Assembly (NCBI GenBank): GCA_903836265.1
Contig: CAILQK010000286.1
Coordinates: 1-40,657 of the forward strand
DNA: 40,657 bases
Source of the DNA: an uncultured Bacteroidota bacterium
Lineage (GTDB): Bacteria; Bacteroidota; Bacteroidia; Chitinophagales; Saprospiraceae
Direction of reading: 5' to 3'
Each line of letters opens with the position of its first letter. Position 1 is the stretch's first letter. The notes below the pieces were generated by a model. It saw only the letters and a list, made by a program, of their open reading frames with translations. It did no database searches and was not told the DNA's origin. A program made the translations under genes and the position numbers. This document shows positions 1 through 8,887 of this stretch, piece by piece.

Positions 1-477
1 AACCTCGAGGTGAAAGATTCGATGCTGGCATATCTGATGGAAGCTTATGGCGGTGTATCGAAGGGAACAGGTGTTAGTACAGCCATCCGCATGGAGAAAT
101 CATTTATGGCTGGCGATATAGACGGCGTGATGAAAGCATTACAATCTATTTTTGCCCATATCCCGTATCAACTGTACGAGAAGCGTCCGGAGAAGTTCTA
201 TCATGCTGCGATACACCTGTTGTTCACGTACATGGGCCTGCGCGTGCGCAGCGAGGTATGCACCTCCGACGGTCGTGTGGACAGCCTGGTCGAAACGCCC
301 GACCGTATCTACCTGCTGGAGTTCAAGCTCGACAGGACGGCCCGGGAGGCGCTGGATCAGATTCTGAGCCGGAAATATTACCGGAGTGCCTGGGAGCTTG
401 GCAAGCCTGTCACGTGTGTGGGCGTCAATTTTTCGAGTGAGACGAAGAATATAGAGAGCTGGGTATCGGAGCCTTGA
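1..477 (+). CDS. C-terminal part of a PD-(D/E)XK nuclease-domain protein (AAA-ATPase-like/DUF1703 family), 5' truncated
   Basis: The reading frame is open from the first base, so the gene begins outside the window. The first codons encode N-L-E-V-K-D-S, which matches the linker before the nuclease domain in this family, so the GTG at 10 is probably not the true start. The visible 158 residues contain the nuclease-like core: an Asp in GRVDSLVE, then LLEFKL with the E-x-K pair, followed by a helix with ALDQI. In full-length members an N-terminal AAA-type ATPase-like domain precedes this part. These proteins are common and often multicopy in Bacteroidota; their biological role is not established. 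The gene converges with susD, 156 bases away. I saw no clear terminator in that gap. Confidence 0.8.
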   Translation, partial: NLEVKDSMLAYLMEAYGGVSKGTGVSTAIRMEKSFMAGDIDGVMKALQSIFAHIPYQLYEKRPEKFYHAAIHLLFTYMGLRVRSEVCTSDGRVDSLVETPDRIYLLEFKLDRTAREALDQILSRKYYRSAWELGKPVTCVGVNFSSETKNIESWVSEP

Positions 478-633
478 GTCTCCGGGACAACACAAAAAGT
501 ACTTTCGACAGAATCATTAACTTCACGGGAGGGTAATATCACTTTGTGAAGCACATTCCTTTATTGCTGCTCAGTTGTCTGATTCCTGGTTTTCGGAACC
601 CCTGACAAGTATCGTATTGCCAGGTATTTCCCG

Positions 634-2010
634 TCAATACCCCGGATTTTGCAACATTCTGCCCTTTCCGGTTGCAATTTCATTGGAAGGAATGGGAAGA
701 ATACTCCTGAATTCTTCAATGTTCAGTACTGTTCCGACCTGTCTGGTACGCGCCAGATCAAAGTAACGATGCCCTTCGAAGTTGAACTCGGCGCGGCGTT
801 CATCCAGTACAGCCCGAAGGAAATCTGCATCGGCAGGTACATCTGCGGCGGTGAGCGGCTGCATACCGCGTTTTGTGCGAATCAGGTTTAAGTCATCCAG
901 CCCGGCAGAACGCCCCAGTGCCTCGGCGCGTATAAGGTACATCTCCGCCAGTCGAAGAATGTACGCGGGATTGTCGCGAGACTCTTCGCCGCGGTACTTC
1001 TGCGTACGACCGTCAGGAACAATGGTAACGTCGTTCCGGTTTTCATCGTAGTCAAGCAGCTCAGCGCGCACATCACCCGGTCTGCCCTGAAAAAAAACGT
1101 TCAGGTTTTCAGATGCCAGATAGAACAGTTCGGTACGCAATGCGTCATCGCGGCTGTACGTCAGTCCGTTGAAATCGCTGCGATTCTGCTTGTTGAAAGC
1201 CAGCTCAAAGATGGACTCTGAACTGCGGCGGGTACTGAATATATCTTTGTACAGCGTTGCATCGAGCAGATTGTACGGGCTGTTGCTGATTACGCTGCCG
1301 GCATAGGCGACAGCGCCTGCATAATCCTTTTTGTACAGGCAAACCCTGGCCAGCAAGCCGTTGATGGTGTGAATATTGACGTATTGTACCCGGTCGTCGG
1401 TCTTGCTGATGCCTGCCAGCGCTGCTGTCAGCTCGTCAATGACAAAAGAGTAGGTTTCATTAACGGTTGCCCTCACCGGTATATCTGTAATACCCTGTAC
1501 CCCTGATATTACAGGAATTCCATAGGCGGAACTGGTGTCCCAGTGCTCGCCAAAGTATCGCAGGATATCAAAATGAACCATGGCGCGTATGGCTCTTGCC
1601 TGCGCTTCAATCTCCTGCCTGCGCTGGTCTTCGAGTCCGGTCACACCGGGAAGTGCCTCAAGCAGGTAATTGCAGTTAACAATTGTGCGGTACATACTGA
1701 TATACAGATCCTGAACCAGTGCATTGGCGGGTGTTACCTGTTTGTTGCCAATCTGGTCCAGCGACAGGTACGAGTAGCCTCCTGTTGTAGCGTTATCCGA
1801 CAGTGCCTCGCTCATCAGTGGAAACTGTCCGCCATAACAGGCGCCCTGCTGCAGGGTATTGTAAACACCCAGCAGGGCAGCTTCCGCATCTGCTGCGGTG
1901 CTGATCGCATCTCCGGTACCGATATCGTTGGGTGATACCTGATCGAGAAAATTGCACGATGAAAGTCCGAGAAGGGCCGCAAGGAGTGTGATTATGCTGT
2001 ATTTTTTCAT
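634..2010 (-). CDS. susD: SusD/RagB family nutrient-binding outer-membrane lipoprotein
   Basis: The 458-residue product starts with a lipoprotein signal (MKKYSIITLL, then lipobox LSSC with Cys at about residue 20), so it should be lipidated and surface-exposed. The length and the C-terminal half (a YLIRAEAL helix, then RRAEFNFEGHRYFDLAR) are typical of SusD/RagB proteins, which sit as a lid on a SusC channel and capture substrate. The ATG at 2010 was chosen over a longer in-frame start at 2106 because only 2010 gives the signal peptide directly. It lies 4 bases after the susC stop, so the two genes are certainly translated from one mRNA. No glycoside hydrolase, polysaccharide lyase or peptidase lies nearby, so the ligand cannot be assumed to be a glycan. 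The neighbours point instead to an amine, amide or peptide-like compound, which is inference. Confidence 0.95.
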   Translation of the reverse strand: MKKYSIITLLAALLGLSSCNFLDQVSPNDIGTGDAISTAADAEAALLGVYNTLQQGACYGGQFPLMSEALSDNATTGGYSYLSLDQIGNKQVTPANALVQDLYISMYRTIVNCNYLLEALPGVTGLEDQRRQEIEAQARAIRAMVHFDILRYFGEHWDTSSAYGIPVISGVQGITDIPVRATVNETYSFVIDELTAALAGISKTDDRVQYVNIHTINGLLARVCLYKKDYAGAVAYAGSVISNSPYNLLDATLYKDIFSTRRSSESIFELAFNKQNRSDFNGLTYSRDDALRTELFYLASENLNVFFQGRPGDVRAELLDYDENRNDVTIVPDGRTQKYRGEESRDNPAYILRLAEMYLIRAEALGRSAGLDDLNLIRTKRGMQPLTAADVPADADFLRAVLDERRAEFNFEGHRYFDLARTRQVGTVLNIEEFRSILPIPSNEIATGKGRMLQNPGY

Positions 2011-2014
2011 CGAA

Positions 2015-5000
2015 TTACAGTTTGAGATTGATGCCAAGGGTGACAGTGCGTGCCTGAGGGTAGGCTCCGTAGTCAATTCCCGCAGTGCGATCGGTGGAGG
2101 CGCCATTGGATGAAACCTCAGGATCGAAACCCTTGTATTTACTGAAAAGCCACAGATTCTGTCCCTCCAGATAGACCATCATGTTGCTGAATTTTCCGAC
2201 TTTCGGGAAGGTGTAACTTAAATTGACATTCTGAATACGCACAAAGGAGCCGTTTTCCAGAAACTGTGATGAATTGATAAAAAAGTTGGGGTTGACAAAC
2301 GAGGCGCGCCCGTATTCTGCCACATCACCCGGTTTGCGCCAGCGGTTCACCAGATCGGCCCTGTTGTTGGCATATACCGAGGAAAGCCCTCCCTCGTTGC
2401 TGTAGCCAAGATTGTCAGAAGTGGCGCGCATGAGATTGTAAACCTGATTCCCGCCCGTAAATCGGGCGAATATGCTCAGATTCCAGTTGTTGTAGCTGAA
2501 TTTGTTGGTTATCCCGCCAAAGAAGGTCGGAAGCGCTTTCCCGATAATCTGCGCATCGTCGTAATCAATAATTCCGTCTTCGTTGGTATCTTCATATGTA
2601 GCATCTCCGGTCTGTGTATCAATCCCCGTAAATTTCAGTCCCACGAAAGAACCGATGGGCTCACCGACTTTCAGGATATGTGATGCCTCCAGATCGCTGA
2701 ATGCGTTCAGGTAAATCTCGTCGCTGCTCAGACTTTTGATTTCATTTTTCACATAGGTACCGTTGACGTTGATCGTCCAGTTGAAATTGCCTCCTCTTCG
2801 CAGATAGGCTGTGAGATTACCCTCCGCACCGGTATTCTGTACCTCGCCGCTGTTGCGCGTCACGGTGGCAAAGCCGGTGGTGCCCGGAATGGCATCGCGG
2901 CTCAGCAGCCGGGTTTTGCGGGACTGGAAGAATTCCAGCGACCCGTTGAAGCGCCCGCCCCATATTTCGTAGTCCAAACCGACATTCAGCATGCGGTTGG
3001 ACTGCCACGAAAGGGACGGGTCAGCTATGTTTCTGATGGCTATTCCTGCCTGATTGTCGTAATTGGCAGCAGAATAGAAGGATACATTTTCAAAGTCACC
3101 AATCTCCTGATCTCCTGTGATACCGTAGCTCAGGCGCATTTTCAGATCAGAAAAGAAGTTTCTGTTGAAAAAATCCTCCCCGCTGATTCGCCAGGCTGCC
3201 GAGGCAGAGGGGAAATAGCCGAAGCGGTTGTCTTTTGAAAAGCGTGATGAGCCATCAGCGCGCATAGTGGCGGTGAACAGATAGCGGTCGTTACGGGCGT
3301 AGTTGACGCGCGACAGGAAAGAGAGCAGCGAAAACGATGTTCCACTGGAGCTGGCACCTACAATATTGGCAGCACTTGATATTTTCTCCAGTCCGGAAGG
3401 CGGGAATCCCTGTCCGGTAATGCTGTTGCGCTCCAGTTGGGTGCGTTGTGCTGTGATACCTCCCAGAATGGAAAAGTTGTTTTTACCGCTCGTTCTGGTA
3501 TAGGCAAGTGTATTTTCATTCAGCCAGGTGACAGCCCTGAAGCCGGCTTCGTATGCCTCTCCACCCACTGCTGCCGCATCGGCAGTGAGGGCTGATTTGA
3601 ACTGGTTATCGAAAAGGAACGCTGCGTCTGTTGAAAAACTGCTCTTGAAACGGAGGTTCGGTTGGATGGCATACTCGCCGTAAGCGGTAGCCAGTACGCG
3701 ATAATTATTGGTGAATGCCCTGATTTCTTTGGCCGATTTTACCGGATTGTCTGAAAGCCAGCTCGCCTGATAGTTTTCAAAAGGAGCGTACGACCCATCT
3801 TCCTCGTAAACCGGCATAAAAGGCGATGCACCGATGGCGTTGGTGATCACTCCTGTGTAGGTGTCGTCGTTGAAACTGCGGCGATTGCGGGAGAAGGTAT
3901 TGCTGAGATTGAGTCCTGCGGTAAACTTTTCCGTTATATGGTGATCCAGGTTCAGTCGCAGGTTCAGTCGCTTGTAATAGTTCTCGATAACAACTCCCGT
4001 CTGGTCAAAGTAACTCAGTGCACTGAAGAAACGGGTACGGGCATCGCCCCCGCGCATGGAAAGTTCGTAGTTGCTGATTGGTGCTGTCCGGGTTACCTCG
4101 TCGAGCCAGACGGTGTTTGCCGACTCGTCAATATTGAAATTGTCTAACGGCTCTGTCAGTACCGAAGGATCAAAATCTTCGCCGAAGGCATTGTTGTCAC
4201 TGTTGTAAATCGCCAGATCGTTGCTGCGGGCCTCCTCAATCAGGTCAACAAACTGCCCTGAATCCATGAATTTGATCTTTCGGGCAGCCTGCTGAATACC
4301 GGTATATGCGTTGAAATTCACCTCGGTTTTGCCCTCCTTGCCGCGTTTGGTTGTAATAAGCACAACACCGTTTGCTGCCCGGGCCCCGTATATGGCAGCT
4401 GCCGATGCATCCTTCAGTATTTCTATGGATTCAATATCATTCGGGTTGATATCCGAAACAGAGCTCAGTGTCTGTCCTGAGCCCACTGATTCTCCCTGCA
4501 GGTTGAACGCTGTGGAAAGACTCGAGTTGCTCTCGCTCAGCATCGGAATACCATCCACCACATACAGCGGATTGAGGTTGCCGCGCACATTCACAAGTAA
4601 ACCGGCTCCTGGTGTGCCCGATGGAGTTATTACATTCAGTCCCGATACACGTCCCTGAATACTGGCAGCCAGATTTGAAACAGGCTGGTCTTTGAAGTCC
4701 TTGTTGCTGATAGAAGCAATTGCGCCGGTAATCTGACTTTTCTTCTGAACACCATAACCTACTACTATCAGATCGCTGAGCAGTGAGGTGCTCTCTCCGA
4801 GCAGTACGTCAATCCGGGTTCGGTTTTCCACCGGCACTTCCTGTCTCTCCAGTCCGACAACCTGAAATACGAGGACATCATTCCCCTGTGCCCTGATCGT
4901 GTAAGTACCGTCTGCTCCGGTCAGCGTACCCCTGGTGGTACCCCGTACAGTTACTGTGACGCCCGGAAGGGTTTCCTTGCTGGCTGCATCCCTGACGGTG

Positions 5001-5089
5001 CCACTCACGCTTGTCTCCTGCGCGCGCACGCCTGCCGGAAGTGTCAGAAGCAAAAGTGTTACAAATACAGAGTAATGTTTTAATGTCAT
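2015..5089 (-). CDS. susC: SusC/RagA family TonB-linked outer-membrane transporter
   Basis: The 1024-residue product has a signal peptide (MTLKHYSVFVTLLLLTLPAG, cut near VRAQ), then a carboxypeptidase-regulatory-like domain (about residues 26-100, starting SVSGTVRDAAS). The SusC-type plug opening VVGYG follows at about residue 108, with an AAAIYGARAANGVVLITTK segment within the plug, and then a long beta-barrel ending in TLGINLKL. Such proteins import oligomeric or bulky nutrients across the outer membrane with TonB energy and a SusD lid. The start at 5089 was preferred to 5200 because the extra 37 residues lack signal character and that region holds a promoter. The gene follows the amidohydrolase by 107 bases and is followed by susD after 4. 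There is no N-terminal anti-sigma-interaction (STN) domain, so control by a linked ECF sigma/anti-sigma pair is not expected, and none is encoded here. Confidence 0.95.
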   Translation of the reverse strand: MTLKHYSVFVTLLLLTLPAGVRAQETSVSGTVRDAASKETLPGVTVTVRGTTRGTLTGADGTYTIRAQGNDVLVFQVVGLERQEVPVENRTRIDVLLGESTSLLSDLIVVGYGVQKKSQITGAIASISNKDFKDQPVSNLAASIQGRVSGLNVITPSGTPGAGLLVNVRGNLNPLYVVDGIPMLSESNSSLSTAFNLQGESVGSGQTLSSVSDINPNDIESIEILKDASAAAIYGARAANGVVLITTKRGKEGKTEVNFNAYTGIQQAARKIKFMDSGQFVDLIEEARSNDLAIYNSDNNAFGEDFDPSVLTEPLDNFNIDESANTVWLDEVTRTAPISNYELSMRGGDARTRFFSALSYFDQTGVVIENYYKRLNLRLNLDHHITEKFTAGLNLSNTFSRNRRSFNDDTYTGVITNAIGASPFMPVYEEDGSYAPFENYQASWLSDNPVKSAKEIRAFTNNYRVLATAYGEYAIQPNLRFKSSFSTDAAFLFDNQFKSALTADAAAVGGEAYEAGFRAVTWLNENTLAYTRTSGKNNFSILGGITAQRTQLERNSITGQGFPPSGLEKISSAANIVGASSSGTSFSLLSFLSRVNYARNDRYLFTATMRADGSSRFSKDNRFGYFPSASAAWRISGEDFFNRNFFSDLKMRLSYGITGDQEIGDFENVSFYSAANYDNQAGIAIRNIADPSLSWQSNRMLNVGLDYEIWGGRFNGSLEFFQSRKTRLLSRDAIPGTTGFATVTRNSGEVQNTGAEGNLTAYLRRGGNFNWTINVNGTYVKNEIKSLSSDEIYLNAFSDLEASHILKVGEPIGSFVGLKFTGIDTQTGDATYEDTNEDGIIDYDDAQIIGKALPTFFGGITNKFSYNNWNLSIFARFTGGNQVYNLMRATSDNLGYSNEGGLSSVYANNRADLVNRWRKPGDVAEYGRASFVNPNFFINSSQFLENGSFVRIQNVNLSYTFPKVGKFSNMMVYLEGQNLWLFSKYKGFDPEVSSNGASTDRTAGIDYGAYPQARTVTLGINLKL

Positions 5090-5170
5090 TCGATGATTGT
5101 TATGATGGTCAGTAACCGCAGTGACAGGATAAGCAGTGATTAATACCTGAAAGGTTGTATCCTGGTTCAG

Positions 5171-5201
5171 CAAAGTTAATTCGATGGCTGATATATTCAA
5201 A
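5171..5201 (-). promoter_or_regulatory. Bacteroidota-type promoter for susCD
   Basis: On the minus strand TTTG (5201-5198) is followed by exactly 19 bases and then TAACTTTG (5178-5171). This fits the known Bacteroidota consensus of a TTTG-like -33 element and TAnnTTTG at -7 in every defined position. Transcription would start near 5164, giving a leader of about 75 bases before the susC ATG at 5089. The -33 element overlaps the stop codon of the amidohydrolase gene (5197-5199). Confidence 0.7.
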
Positions 5202-6786
5202 TATTATTTTGCAGCTGATATTTTACCCCTCCGGTCCAGGTGTCCGTGACGCGAATGTCTGACAACTGTTCGGGTGCTGTTTCCATCGGATTTCTGTCAA
5301 GTATCACAAAATCTGCCAGTTTTCCGGAACTCAGGGTTCCTTTGATATCACCGTCGTTGTTGGACATTGCGGCGTTTGCTGTGTATGCTTTCAGTGCCTC
5401 GGCCACGCTGATTCGCTGGTACGGTGCAATACAGGCTCCTGTATTGTCAGTCCGATCCACTGCATTCCGGATCCCCGTGAGCGGACTGAAGTCTTTCACC
5501 ACCGGTGCATCCGAAGAAAAGGCAAGATTTACACCGGCCTCAAGGACACTCCTGAACGGATATACATTGTCGAGATAGAAATCAGGTAGACTGTTTCTGA
5601 AGTTTTTACCCAGTTCGTAAAGAAAAACCGGCTGTGTTACGCAGTGAACTCCCATATCTTTCATGCGTGTGAGGTGCGACAGCTCGGGGAGTCCGAGGTG
5701 TTCAATCCTGTGTTCGATATTCCTGCTGTTCTCGCCGGCGATGGATTCATATACCTGTAATACCAGATCAATAGCACGGTCACCGATGGCGTGGGTGGCA
5801 ATTTTGAATCCGGCAGTCTGGGCTTTCAGGGCGATGTTCCTGAAAAACGTGAAGTCGAGGCGGAGTACGCCCTGATCTTTTCCGCCCTTGTAGCAATGTT
5901 TTAACGAAGCAGTCTTTCCGCTCAGTCCTCCGTCGCTGAAGAGTTTTACGGTATTGACTGTCAGAAAATCCGAACGGTAATGTTCCGGGAGCGGAAGCGG
6001 GACGGTATCGCCGTCGGGAACCAGCACAGGAATTGCGTTGATACGGATTTTCAGTTCGCCGGCCCTGTCCATTGCCTTGTACACCTCGAGCAAATCAGGC
6101 ATAACTGCCGGATCGGTGGCCGAGCTGATGCCGAGTTTCAAAAATTTTTCCTGGGCTGCGAGCACCATCTCCCGGTACATGGCCGGCGAATATGCAGGCA
6201 TGAATTTTCTGACCAGTCCGAGCGCGGTTTCGCTCAGCACACCGGAGGGATCACCGTCGCTGTTCAGTCGTATTTCGCCTCCTGCCGGAACAGGCGTTTG
6301 CCGGGTTATACCGCAAATCCCGAGAGCTCTTGTGTTCAGTACGACTACGTGCGCACAGGTGCGTGTGATGTGACACGGACGATCTTTCACCACCCTGTCA
6401 AGATCCGTCCGGTCGGGCATGCGCTGGTCAGAGAAGTTGGCTTCATTGAATCCACGTGCCGTTATCCATGGTTTTTCGGGGTTTTTTCGGGCAAAGTCGG
6501 ATATTTTATCCAGCATTTCCTCGATACTTACCACATCACGAAGGTCCAGCATGTATGTGAGCAAATCGCCCACCTTCCATATATGTATGTGTGCATCGTT
6601 GAACGCGGGCAGCAGCGTCTTCCCCTCCAGGTATGTTTCCTGTGTGCCGCTTCCCATGTGCGCGCGCACGTGGTGCAGGTTGCCCGTACATACAATCCTG
6701 TCGCCCGCTATACCGAGAGCCTCCACCTGCGGCTGCCGTGAATCCTGTGTCAGAATAATCCCGTTGGTAAAAATACGTTTTTTCAT
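5197..6786 (-). CDS. YtcJ-like metal-dependent amidohydrolase (amidohydrolase family 3)
   Basis: The 529-residue product has the layout of the YtcJ/NfdA group of metal-dependent hydrolases. A short N-terminal beta part is followed by the metal-binding H-x-H (His66 and His68 in NDAHIHIW), HAIGDRAID at about 332-340, EHRIEHLG at about 360, and the late Asp in FSSDAPV at about 423. Members hydrolyse C-N bonds in N-substituted formamides, amides and related compounds, so the substrate cannot be read off the sequence. No signal peptide is seen, so it should act in the cytoplasm. It starts 18 bases after the gabT-like gene and so belongs to the amine catabolism transcript. A plausible role is releasing an amine or amino acid from an N-acyl or cyclic derivative before transamination; this is inference. 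Confidence 0.85.
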   Translation of the reverse strand: MKKRIFTNGIILTQDSRQPQVEALGIAGDRIVCTGNLHHVRAHMGSGTQETYLEGKTLLPAFNDAHIHIWKVGDLLTYMLDLRDVVSIEEMLDKISDFARKNPEKPWITARGFNEANFSDQRMPDRTDLDRVVKDRPCHITRTCAHVVVLNTRALGICGITRQTPVPAGGEIRLNSDGDPSGVLSETALGLVRKFMPAYSPAMYREMVLAAQEKFLKLGISSATDPAVMPDLLEVYKAMDRAGELKIRINAIPVLVPDGDTVPLPLPEHYRSDFLTVNTVKLFSDGGLSGKTASLKHCYKGGKDQGVLRLDFTFFRNIALKAQTAGFKIATHAIGDRAIDLVLQVYESIAGENSRNIEHRIEHLGLPELSHLTRMKDMGVHCVTQPVFLYELGKNFRNSLPDFYLDNVYPFRSVLEAGVNLAFSSDAPVVKDFSPLTGIRNAVDRTDNTGACIAPYQRISVAEALKAYTANAAMSNNDGDIKGTLSSGKLADFVILDRNPMETAPEQLSDIRVTDTWTGGVKYQLQNNI

Positions 6787-6804
6787 GCCGGACGGAGATT
6801 CACG

Positions 6805-8166
6805 TTACAGCAATCCCCTTTTTTCATGAGCTCTCCTGATGGCAGCTTCCAGCACCGCCAGTCCTTCGGCCAGCTGATTTTTGGTGATAACCAGCGGGGG
6901 CAGCAGACGAATACAGTTGGAATACAGTCCGGCCCGAATCAGCAGAATACCGTTGGCAACTGCATCCCGGATAATTTCGAGGGTCAGATCCGGATCCGGC
7001 TCCCTGCTTTTGCGGTCTTTCACAAACTCAACCAGCCGCATGGCACCCAGCCCCCTCACATCGCCCACGAGGGGATACTGTTTCTTCCAGCCCTCAAGCG
7101 TTCTGCGAATCTGTTTGCCCACACTGTCGGCTTTTGCAAGAAACTCCGGACTGGAAATCATCTTCACGGCTTCAATGGCGGCAGCGCAGGCCACCGGACT
7201 GCCGCTGTAGGTGCCACCGACACCACCGAGGTGGGGTGCATCCATTATTTCCGCCTTTCCCACCACGGCTGCAATCGGAAAACCGGCTCCCAGTGACTTG
7301 GCAGTGGTAATCATATCAGGCACCACTCCCGCGTGTTCGCAGGCAAAAATCTTGCCTGTGCGACCCATTCCCGACTGTATTTCATCAAATATCAGTACTA
7401 TATTGTGTTTGTCGCAAATCTCCCGCAGTTTCTTCAAAAATTCAGGCGGGATGGGCACAAACCCTGCTTCTCCCTGTACTGGTTCAATCAGTATGGCTGC
7501 CACAGCTGACGGATCAACCTGGGCAATGAGTGCGTGATCCAGCTGGGCAATCGAATAGTCAAGGAATTGTTTGGCGGTCATACCTGCGGGTACCCGGTAC
7601 ATGTTGGGTGTTGGCAGCCGGTAAATATCGCTGGCCATGGATCCGAACCCTTTTTTGAACAGGTTATACTTGCTCGTCAGGCTCAGTGTCAGGTGTGTGC
7701 GCCCGTGATAGCCGCCTTCAAAAACTATGATGGCTGGCCGCTGTGTGTAATATCGGGCAATATTCACCGCATTCTCTACAGCTTCTGATCCGGAGTTTGA
7801 AAACAGCGTTTTCTTGGGAAAATCACCCGGCGTCACCCTGTGAAGCAATTCTGCCAGCTCCACCACTGGCTCGTAGGTGGTAACAATGGCACAGGTATGG
7901 ATAAATTTGTCCAGCTGCTTTTTCGCGGCATTGACTACCGCAGCTGGCGAGTGACCCACATTCGCCAGTCCAATACCGCCCGCAAAGTCGAGCAGAGTAT
8001 TGCCGTCAATGTCTTTCACAACGGCACCGCGGGCCGATTCCACCACCACATCGGTGGAGCGGGCGGCACCCGATGGCAGTGAGGCTGCTCTCCGGGCCAG
8101 TATGTCTTTGCTTTTAGGGCCGGGAACAGGTGTTTTAAGGTCAATGGTCTTTTTTATTTCTGTCAT
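6805..8166 (-). CDS. gabT: Class III PLP-dependent aminotransferase, probable 4-aminobutyrate aminotransferase
   Basis: The 453-residue product is a class III (omega) aminotransferase of normal length. Visible marks are the N-terminal DFAGGIGLANVGHSP, the GYHGRTHLTLSLTSK segment, IFDEIQSGMGRTGK, and the PLP Lys at about residue 290 in TTAKSLGAGFPI. The similarity to GabT is strong: GABA plus 2-oxoglutarate gives succinate semialdehyde plus glutamate. Related enzymes act on 5-aminovalerate, putrescine or beta-alanine, so the exact substrate is uncertain. ATG 8166 (MTEIKKTI) was chosen; a start at 8226 would overlap the GNAT gene by 20 bases and adds sequence unlike the family. It lies 40 bases after the GNAT gene and 18 before the amidohydrolase. 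It is a clear paralogue of the aminotransferase at 11692-13011, which suggests division of labour along one pathway. Confidence 0.85.
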   Translation of the reverse strand: MTEIKKTIDLKTPVPGPKSKDILARRAASLPSGAARSTDVVVESARGAVVKDIDGNTLLDFAGGIGLANVGHSPAAVVNAAKKQLDKFIHTCAIVTTYEPVVELAELLHRVTPGDFPKKTLFSNSGSEAVENAVNIARYYTQRPAIIVFEGGYHGRTHLTLSLTSKYNLFKKGFGSMASDIYRLPTPNMYRVPAGMTAKQFLDYSIAQLDHALIAQVDPSAVAAILIEPVQGEAGFVPIPPEFLKKLREICDKHNIVLIFDEIQSGMGRTGKIFACEHAGVVPDMITTAKSLGAGFPIAAVVGKAEIMDAPHLGGVGGTYSGSPVACAAAIEAVKMISSPEFLAKADSVGKQIRRTLEGWKKQYPLVGDVRGLGAMRLVEFVKDRKSREPDPDLTLEIIRDAVANGILLIRAGLYSNCIRLLPPLVITKNQLAEGLAVLEAAIRRAHEKRGLL

Positions 8167-8206
8167 GGCAGACTTGTTTAAAACTGAAAATAAGCCGGAC
8201 CGGCCA

Positions 8207-8845
8207 TCATAATATGTCCTTTTCAACAGGCAATATCATCAGGACACCGCCATTTCCGCACTGCGGGTCATCGAGGTAGTTGTGGATCAGACGAAGCAGT
8301 TCAAATCCCATTTTCTGTTGCGTACCCACGGTGGAATCAAAGATATTTCCCTTCATTATCTCGGCATAGTATTCATCCAGGGTCATTTTATCTGCGTGGT
8401 TCAGGTAACTGTTGGGCATTCCGACAGTAATTTGTCCTTTCAGCCCCAGCGTGCGGCACAGTTCCTGTCGCGCGCGGTAAATCGCCTTTGCTATTCCCCT
8501 TCCACGGTAATCCGGGTGAACACCCACATCCATCCCGTACAGCCAGTCGCCGTCGTCTTCGTGGGTTGTCATCCAGAGGTTGCCCGATATTTCCAGATAA
8601 GTGTGGTCGTTTTCCGGCAGGTGATGGCGGATGGTGGTACTCATCCCGATGATTTTTTCTCCATCCAGCACAACAAACTGGCCATCCGGAAACAGATCAA
8701 TGTGTTTCAGGTAGTGCCTGGCCTGCAGAGTTTCCTCTGGTGAGAGGGTGGGGAAGACGATGCGCTGCAATTCTCCCAGGCCTTCCGCATGCGCGGGAAG
8801 CGTATTCTGAATGATATATCCGTTGGGCAGTTCCCGGTAATACAT
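8207..8845 (-). CDS. GNAT family N-acetyltransferase
   Basis: The 212-residue product carries the acetyl-CoA-binding motif of the GNAT fold in DVGVHPDYRGRGIAKAIYRA (about residues 109-128), preceded by a beta strand with YLEISGNLW. It is longer than a minimal GNAT, with a C-terminal extension ending VLMILPVEKDIL. The acceptor cannot be read from sequence. Placed between an antiporter and a GABA-type aminotransferase, it could acetylate a polyamine, an amino acid or an intermediate of the pathway, but that is inference from context. It starts 42 bases after the antiporter gene stops, and a short perfect inverted repeat lies in that gap. Confidence 0.85.
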   Translation of the reverse strand: MYYRELPNGYIIQNTLPAHAEGLGELQRIVFPTLSPEETLQARHYLKHIDLFPDGQFVVLDGEKIIGMSTTIRHHLPENDHTYLEISGNLWMTTHEDDGDWLYGMDVGVHPDYRGRGIAKAIYRARQELCRTLGLKGQITVGMPNSYLNHADKMTLDEYYAEIMKGNIFDSTVGTQQKMGFELLRLIHNYLDDPQCGNGGVLMILPVEKDIL

Positions 8846-8860
8846 GGCTCGTTTTGTTTT

Positions 8861-8875
8861 CCGGAATGATTCCGG
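8861..8875. repeat. Perfect inverted repeat before the GNAT gene
   Basis: The bases CCGGAA-TGA-TTCCGG form a 6-base-pair stem with a 3-base loop. It lies between the antiporter stop and the GNAT start (ATG at 8845), about 15 bases before that ATG. On the coding strand it is followed by an A-rich stretch, not a T-tract, so it is not an intrinsic terminator for the operon. It could be an mRNA stabilising or processing hairpin or a small operator. Confidence 0.4.
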
Positions 8876-8887
8876 CCTGTCTGGTGA

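Noticed and set aside
621-641. Inverted repeat GGTATT...AATACC at the susD stop as a terminator
   Set aside because: No T-tract follows on the minus strand and the stem overlaps the last codons; probably chance.
2008-2106. Longer N terminus for SusD starting at 2106
   Set aside because: It would overlap the end of susC by 92 bases and put 32 residues before a perfect lipoprotein signal.
634-5089. SusCD as part of a classical polysaccharide utilisation locus
   Set aside because: No glycoside hydrolase, lyase, sulfatase, hybrid two-component system or ECF sigma/anti-sigma pair is present in the window.
5980-6741. A 253-codon plus-strand frame opposite the amidohydrolase
   Set aside because: The His and Asp motifs of the amidohydrolase cover this region on the other strand; the plus-strand product resembles nothing.
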